The notes beneath the pieces were generated by a model. It was not told the origin of the DNA, made no database searches, and saw only the letters and a program-made list of their open reading frames with translations. 64,000 nucleotides of DNA, taken from positions 154,180 through 218,179 of the forward strand of contig SNVD02005050.1 of NCBI GenBank assembly GCA_013180625.2, in the 5' to 3' direction. A program made the position numbers and the translations under genes. The number at the start of each line of letters is the position of its first letter. Position 1 is the first letter of the stretch. Positions 57,661 through 64,000 of this stretch are shown here, piece by piece. This DNA is from Boswellia sacra. Taxonomy: Eukaryota; Streptophyta; Magnoliopsida; Sapindales; Burseraceae.

Positions 57661-59102
57661 CCCCCCCCCCCCCCCCCCCCATCAAAAATATAAAACACCT
57701 CACCTTGCCATAAACTCTATGGTCAGAGTGCCATCATGAACATCAATCTTGGTTCTAGCAGTTTTCAAGAATGGTCTCTCTAAAAGAATCGGTGTTGGAT
57801 TAGGGGATGTCTCATCCTCTATTTCAAGGACATAGAAGTTTGCTAGGAAAACCAATTGATTCACCTGCACAAGCACATCTTCCACAACACTTTTGGTAAG
57901 TTGAATGGTAATATCAGTTTCCGCAAAAGGTCCAAGATTTAAAGAAGCATAAATAGAATATGGCATGATGTTAATAAATGCTTCTAAATCTAACGTAGCT
58001 CTTTCAAACTTAGTTTTACCAATGGTGCATGTAATGGTGAACGTACCTGAATCTTTGTATTTCGAAGGAATTTTTCTTTGTAAAACAGTTGAAACATTTC
58101 CCCCACACTTACCTTCTCATTTTCTTTCAACTTTCTCTTGTTGATGCATAACTCCTTGAGAAATTTTGCATAACGAGGTAATTGCTTGATAGCATCCAGA
58201 AGTGGTATATTTACCTCGATCTTGCGAAAAGTTTCCAAGATTTCCTGTTCTTGTTCCTTCTTCTTCGATTTTACGAATCTACTAGGAAAAGGTGGAGGAG
58301 AAACATATGAAGGAATGAGGGTTATAGGATTTACCTGAGAAGTCAATGTTTTGTTCATGGTGGAAGTGGTGTCATCTCCTTCATCAGTTTGTGATTTCCT
58401 TGGCAAGATATCTAATTGCTCTCCACCTTGCGAAGTTATCGCACTAACAGTCTCTCCTGGATTGATCACCGCTTGAGAAGATAATTTTTCTAAGTCTTGG
58501 CCCTCAAATTTGCTCATGCTAATAGCCAATTGTCCTATTTGATTTGCCAAGTTTTGGATACTTGCCCCAGTTTCCTGCTGGAATTGCATTGTGTTAGTGG
58601 CAAGTGCATTAACAATATCTTCGAGAGACATACCTGAGTTTTGCGAAGCTGGTTGCGGTGCTGGATGTGGCATTGGTGGTGGTTGCATTTGAAATGGTTG
58701 CTGCACTCTAGGTTGATTGAAACTTTGTGGCCGATTTAGTATCACATTTGGAGTGATTGGTTGATGATTCCAGTAACTGAAATTATGTTGATCTTCCCAT
58801 CCAGCATTGTAAGAGCTAGAGAAAGGATCATACCATTGCCTCGTTTGTCCTGGAAATCCACCCATGGCATTGGCTTGTTCCATATATTCTTCTTGTAAAG
58901 TTGGATACATATCGATTGGATGCTCCATCGTAGAATATATCCCACATTCAAAAGATTTTTGCATATCTCCTACAGCCATGTTTTCCACAAGAGAGGTTAG
59001 CTCAGAAAGTTGTTGTTCAATGTTCGGAGTGCTTACCTCATTCACTCTCCATGGTATTTGTGGCTCAAATCCGCTACTGAATTGATAGAAGTTTACTGCC
59101 AT
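57119..59102 (-). pseudogene. Gag C-terminal part, protease and RT lead-in of LOG element copy 2
   Basis: From ATG at 59102 a long frame runs to 57990. It has MAVNFYQFSSGFEPQIPWRV, WYDPFSSSYNAGWEDQHNFS, SLEDIVNALATNTMQFQQET and IPLLDAIKQLPRYAKFLKEL. A frameshift separates the protease, where the active site reads LDLEAFINIMP (DLGAS in copy 1), so catalysis is lost. 57966-57700 continues VVEDVLVQVNQLVFLANFYV to KIDVHDGTLTIEF. A poly-A/poly-G tract then interrupts. 57547-57119 is the linker (KANTLELKSLPDHLNHGF). RT is missing as in copy 1. Confidence 0.8.
57600..57681. repeat. Homopolymer tract: about 58 T-rich then 21 C
   Basis: On the minus strand it is G-run then A-run. It lies where copy 1 reads gaggcaatgaggtaccctag (about 36450-36470). 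It breaks the protease frame. It may be a true slippage expansion or a sequencing/assembly artefact. Confidence 0.8.
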
Positions 59103-59192
59103 GTTGTCTAAACACAAATAATCAGAAAAGAAAAACAAAGAAAATATGAATCAACAATGAAAACAAAATAACAAATCGATTAGAAAATCAAT

Positions 59193-59210
59193 CCCCGGCA
59201 ACGGCGCCAA
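59193..59210 (-). other. Primer-binding site of LOG element copy 2
   Basis: On the minus strand it is tggcgccgttgccgggga, identical to copy 1, six bases from the LTR end. Confidence 0.85.
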
Positions 59211-59216
59211 AAACTT

Positions 59217-60625
59217 GATGCGTTCGAAACTAGCAAGTATAATAGTCGCACAAGTAATAAAGTGATAAGTAAGATATCGTTCCCACGAGGATTGATTCTA
59301 ATGGAATTTGTTATTTCCAGCAACAATAAACTAAACAGGGGGGATTTTTGTTGAATGCTTACTAAATGAAATAAGAATGCAAGTAAAGAATAACAAAACA
59401 GAAAGTAAATTTGAATGAAAAATCAATGGGAGAAAGCTGGTTAAGGGATCCTTCTATACCACAAGATATGGATTTGCGAATTAATTGTAGAATTGTCATC
59501 TAATTACAGCATTGAAGTTATCAACCGTAGATAACAACAAGCTCTGTTATCCCAATATTTCCTTACTTTGTTGTTAAATAAAATAGGCTCTTTACTTAAT
59601 CTCTATCCATTAAACAACCTAGAACAAGCTCTCTAAATTAATTCAATGGATGCATTACGAAAAGAAAGACAGGTTGATCTAAGCAATAAACACACAAGCT
59701 CGGATTATTTAACTTAGGTTATATTCTCCAATTGCAATCTCTGATCACAATTTTGATACTAATGATTAGAAATTCAAGACAATTACGGATCAAGATTTCT
59801 AGTCTAGCAATAAATCACAACCAGATTATATTCAGTTGGCCACTCAAATACAATCAGCAAGCAATCATAAGCATTAAATATGGGAGAATACAAGCAACTT
59901 CAATTAGAGGATTGGATAACAATTCCTTACACAATCAACTTACAAAAACCATATCAGGGGCTTTGAAATCAACCTCAACCAATACAGATTCAGTTACACA
60001 TGTTTAAGAACGTGGTAAATACAATACAACATGGAGACATTCCAGAAAATGAAAGGAAAGGGAAAAACTTAGCAAATTTGATGTAGTTCTCTTTGGATTG
60101 TAGTTCTTCCTCTTTCCAAGCTTCCTTTCTCCTTCAAGAACTCCAAGAGATGAAAGAATTCCAGAGCTGCAGCCTCTACCACGTTATCCCCTCTTCAAGT
60201 TATGAAAATAAAACCCTAAAATGTGTTTAAATACTCTGCTACAGTGACTTGCTACAGTGCCCCGGATTATACATGCTACAGTGACTTGTGGAATTATATT
60301 TCTATACATCTCACACTGTTTTGATTACAACTTTTGGTACACTGAATGGATTTATAAACCGTAAATTTCTCCAGAAAATAGACTTCGAGAGCTTTCCAAC
60401 GGTATATAACATGTCATTGGGTTCATTGTATATCAATACAATTATATCCGAGAAGATCACTGACTAGCAGAGGTGAAAATGAAGGGTTTTACTCCATTTT
60501 TGTGCAAGTTGCTCCAAAACTCCTACAAACATCAAAACCACACAAAAACATAAAAATACCAAGGAATATAGCAAAGAAACATGGACGAATTGATATAAAA
60601 GTAATACATAAATAGACACCTATCA
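59217..60625 (-). repeat. 5' LTR of LOG element copy 2
   Basis: It runs tgatgcgttcg ... acacctatca. It has the same three ctacagt-type motifs (60239-60285) next to the TATA-like box on the minus strand. It is close to the 3' LTR and to the solo LTR at 37524. Confidence 0.9.
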
Positions 60626-62219
60626 ACAGTCGCCTGGTAGTTTGCTCACAGCCGCCGGCTATTGGTCATGTATTTTTGGAATTTTTCGATTAAGATCTTC
60701 CTTTTTTGTTTCTTTACTTCCTTTTTCAGCTTCACCCCTTCTCTATATAAATAGCCCCTTTCTCACTTTGCAAGACACACTAATTATTCAGAATAATCAT
60801 CTCTTCTCCTTCTTAAAGACACACTCGAGAACTGAAGAAATCTTTTCCAGTTTAAAGTTTTTTTAAGCGTTTTATTGCTTTAAACCTAGAAAGAGTACAT
60901 CTTGAGAGCAGTCCTCTCTTCTCCCTCCTATTTTCTTGTTTACTTTTCTTGCTTAGAATTAAGCATAATAAGGTTTTATTCAGCTTAGAATAAGCATGTT
61001 TAGGATTTAATTTGATGCTTAGAAGCATGCAAGGGTTATTAAGAATTGTTCTAACCCTTGTTTGTTTTGCGAGATGGATAAACGTGTTAAGATAAGTCCA
61101 CTTTCCCTTCTTTATTAGTAATATGTCTAGGAGTTTAATTTTCTTTATGAATGCCTAGAAACATGTTTAGGAGCACATGATTAGAATCACAATATGAGAA
61201 GTTATAATTGCTTTGGCATATGTTAGGAAATAGCATAGAATAGGTAAGAATTACCATATTACCCCTTGAATGCTTGGATTGGGCTGGAAGAGCGTTGTTT
61301 GATTTCAATTGTTTGAATTAGGCTAGAAATGCCATGATAACACGAATTAATATGAATTATACTAGAATAGCAATAGGTAGAATGCCATGATAGAATTATC
61401 AAATTTAGGTCGAAGTGCCATGATTCTAGATTATGGCTTTGTTTAATCGATTTATGAATGTATGAATGTACCATGAATATATTATGATTAGAATGATGCC
61501 ATGAAGTGATGATGGACTCACATTGATGGTGAGGGACCATCACTAAGAATGATAGATGTATGTATGAATATGCATGTAAAGGTTTCATAAACATAGAATA
61601 GACTCACATATGGTGGTAAGGAATTCCTTATTTATCGAATCTCGCATTGATTGATTATATTAAAGATGTGATTTACATGAATATGCTATGATTTGTATGA
61701 ATGAAAGAATGAATATATGAAGTGTTAGAAGTAGAATTTACTTTATTATTGACAAGCAATGTAATCCTCTCCCCTATCCCCCATGTTTGAAGGAAATGTA
61801 ATCCATCTCCTCCATCTTTCTATGTACGAATATACAACTGCTATGATTGAATAATCACCTCACATGTCTAAATGAAGATAAAAATGGCATTTTTGCATAA
61901 AATTAACAACTTAAATGGACTGTATGTTAATATGAGATATTGTTATTTGGTATACCCCAGTGGAGACCAAATTTTGATCCAGGCAGATCGAATGACTCGT
62001 ACCTAACTTTTTGAACCCATCTCTAAAGAGATTAGGGTACTTTAGGTCCTAAAGCGAGGGATTGGATTGCCCTCATTCATTTCCAATTTAATAATTAGGT
62101 AGCAACTCCATTTCTCCAAACATGCCCATGGCTCATTTATGTTCGCTTAAGTCTCGGAAGAGGCTTTGACATAGTGTCGTGGTCATAAACGTGCTAGCAA
62201 GATGAAAGCCCCGTTCATT
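60626..62219 (+). repeat. Family-B LTR (plus strand), 5' part missing
   Basis: It starts in the U3 repeat zone (cagtcgcctggtagtttgct; agccgccggctattggtc). It has the TATA box ctatataaat near 60746 and ends agatgaaagccccgttcatt. The first part of U3 was lost at the junction with the LOG element. No gene, and no PBS follows, so it is a solo or truncated LTR. Confidence 0.75.
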
Positions 62220-62468
62220 CTATCTTAATGAAGAGGTTTATGTTGAACAACCTAAGGGATTTGTTGATCCTAAAATATCTTGATTTTATGGGTAAGCTTC
62301 ATAAGGCATTGTATGGTTTGAAACAAGCTCTTAGAGCTTGGTATGAGAGATTAACCAGCTTCTTAATATAAAGATGATATACTAGAGGAAGTAATGATAA
62401 GACTTTATTTATTAAACATGTTTTGGTTCCACTAGTAAAGTCAAAGCTAATGAGTTTGTTGAGCTAAT
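62220..62468 (+). pseudogene. Ty1/copia reverse transcriptase fragment
   Basis: The frame reads LNEEVYVEQPKGFVDPKIS, a stop, then GKLHKALYGLKQALRAWYER and LTSFL. EVYxEQPxGF and LxKALYGLKQAxRAWYxR are signature copia RT segments. It is only about 80 codons long with stops, caught between two family-B LTR pieces. The catalytic YVDD is not included. Confidence 0.85.
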
Positions 62469-64000
62469 TGTGAACGAGGCCTTCATCCTGCCAGAGCAGT
62501 TGCGACTACGACACTGTGTCAAAACCTCTTTTGAGACTTAAGAGAACACAAACAAGTCATGGGCACGTCCAAATAAATGGAGTCACCAACCAATTATTTA
62601 ATTAGGAATGATTAGGGGCAATCTGATCCCTTACTTCAAGACCTAGACTACCCTCATCCCTTCAGAAATGAGTTCGAAAAGTTAGGTACGAGTTGTTCAA
62701 CCTGCCCAGATCAAAATCTATGCTCCACTATGGTATACCAAATATAAATATCTCATATTGACATACAGTCCACTTAAGTTGTTGGTATTATGCACACATT
62801 CTATTTTATCTTCATTTAGACATGTGAGATTATTATCCAATCATTGCAGTTGTATATTCATACATATAAAGAGGGAGAGAATAGAATTACATTTTCATCA
62901 AACATGGGCAAAAGGGAGGAGGATTACATTGCTTTGTTCTTCAATAATAAAATAAATTCTATAAAGAATACATTCATCCAATTATAAGTGATGGTCCCTC
63001 ACCATCAATGTGAGTCTACCACCACTTCATGGCATCATACAATAACACTTCTAAACATGGTATATTCGTAACATATTCACCTATTCATAAATCAATTAAT
63101 TCAATACAAAGCTATAATCTAGTATCATGGCATTCTAGCCTAGATTTGACAATTGTATTATGGTAATTCTACCATATTGCTATTCTAGCGCAATTCATAT
63201 TACCATGGCATTTCTAGCCTAAACATTATTATCATGGCATATTCTAGCCTAATCATGGCTTTTATAGCCTAACTCAAACAATTGAAGTCAAACAACGCTT
63301 TTCTAGCCCAATCACAGCATTCAAGGGGTAATATGGTAATTCTTACCTATTGCTATTTCCTAGCATATATCAAAGCAAATATAAATTCTCCTAGCATGAT
63401 TCTAATCATGTGCTCTTAAGCATGATTCTAGACATTTGCTCCTAAGCATGATTTTAAGCATTCGTGAAGAAAATAAATTCCTGAACATGTTCCTAATAAA
63501 GAAGGGAAAGCGGACTTACCTTGACACGCTTATCTGTCTCGCAAAATAAACAAAAGGATTAAACAATTCATAAACTCCTAAACATGCTTTTAAGCATTAG
63601 ATTAAATCGTAAACATGCTTATTCTAAGCAAAATAAACCCTAATCATGCTTAATTCTAAGCAAGAAAAGTAAACGAGAAAATAGGAGGGAGAAGACATGA
63701 CTGCTCTCAAGCCTTTCCAAGTTTAGAGCAATAGAACGCCTAAAAATCTTTAAACTAGAAAAAACTTCTCGAATTCTCGAGCGTGTCTTTAAGAGAAAGA
63801 AGATATGATTATTCTCAATAATCGATATGTCTTGGAAAGTGAGCCAATAAGGGGTTTATATAGTTAAGGGCTGGAATTGAAAAAGGAAGCAAAATCCAAA
63901 AAAAGGAAGGTTTTAAACGAAATTTTTCAAAATTATGGGGCCAACAGCTATGCTACTGTTGGCAAATCGTCAAGCGCCTGTCTGATAGTCGGACGGCTGT
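62469..64000 (-). repeat. Family-B LTR (minus strand), cut by the window end
   Basis: It begins tgtgaacgaggccttcatcc (plus coordinates) and is collinear with 48028-49560. A TATA-like tatat is near 63860 on the minus strand, and the U3 repeats start at about 63945 (caagcgcctgtctgatagtc). The rest lies beyond the window. Confidence 0.75.

Larger units (their letters stand above)
51392..60625 (-). mobile_element. LOG element (family A), copy 2, minus strand
   Basis: LTRs at 59217-60625 (5') and 51392-52802 (3') enclose the same cargo as copy 1 in the same order: primer site, gag/protease, RT lead-in, Cys-rich ORF, hairpin array, LOG, 3' region, polypurine tract. Length is 9,234 bp with no large insertion. 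Flanks differ (ctctt before, acagt after), so there is no target duplication. The left flank is the pyrimidine tract of one family-B element, and the right flank is mid-U3 of a family-B LTR in the opposite orientation. Insertion was therefore followed by rearrangement, or the copy arose by recombination. Confidence 0.85.

Noticed and set aside
62220..62468. Evidence for a complete copia element
   Set aside because: Only about 250 bp of RT is present, with stops, bounded by family-B LTR ends on both sides.
1..64000. rRNA, tRNA, snRNA or microRNA genes
   Set aside because: No tRNA-like cloverleaf or conserved rRNA block noticed. The tRNA-like matches are 18-base primer-binding sites. microRNA hairpins cannot be judged by eye.

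Overview
This window is a plant nuclear-genome segment, probably from a eudicot (species not determinable from sequence alone), made almost entirely of nested and decayed transposable elements. I see no complete, uninterrupted host gene. Plant origin follows from the element families (Tat-type and Athila-like Ty3/gypsy, CACTA, hAT, plant L1, copia) and from plant-type gene pieces: ethanolamine kinase, LSM6, a JMJ25-like demethylase and LONELY GUY (LOG).

Layout. 1-2385: 3' internal end of a Tat-type element ('family B' here) with an antisense plant-mobile-domain (PMD) pseudogene. 2386-8232: remains of a CACTA transposon, left end missing, carrying intron-containing pieces of at least four unrelated host genes. 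8233-11701: 5'-truncated family-B LTR, primer-binding site and gag. 11702-30094: a near-complete 18.4 kb family-B element on the minus strand (gag, protease, RT, two RNase H domains, integrase) whose 3' region holds two antisense genes on the plus strand; a hAT-like element (14446-15821) sits in it. 30117-46021: a second hAT-like element, split by an L1 LINE (30562-45960) with a 13 bp target duplication. The LINE is split by a 'LOG element' (family A, 33489-43865), which is itself split by a reverse-oriented solo LTR of its own family. 46022-51391: gag remnant, an unidentified retroelement relic, a family-B LTR and its 3' region. 51392-60625: second LOG element, minus strand. 60626-64000: family-B LTR pieces around a copia RT fragment.

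The main discovery is family A. It is a non-autonomous LTR retrotransposon with a tRNA-Asp-type primer site, Athila-like gag C-terminus and protease. It lacks the gag capsid core, RT, RNase H and integrase. In their place it carries a ~185-residue Cys-rich ORF of unknown origin, a tandem array of G-box units with covarying hairpins, and an intronless, full-length copy of LOG, the enzyme that releases active cytokinin from its nucleotide. Both copies in the window have the same cargo in the same order, so the cargo was captured before they multiplied. Both LOG copies are now broken, each in a different way. The flanks of both copies are irregular: one has polypurine-tract sequence upstream of its left LTR, and the other has no target duplication.

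All boundaries come from reading by eye. They are accurate to a few bases where termini or target duplications are named, and approximate elsewhere.
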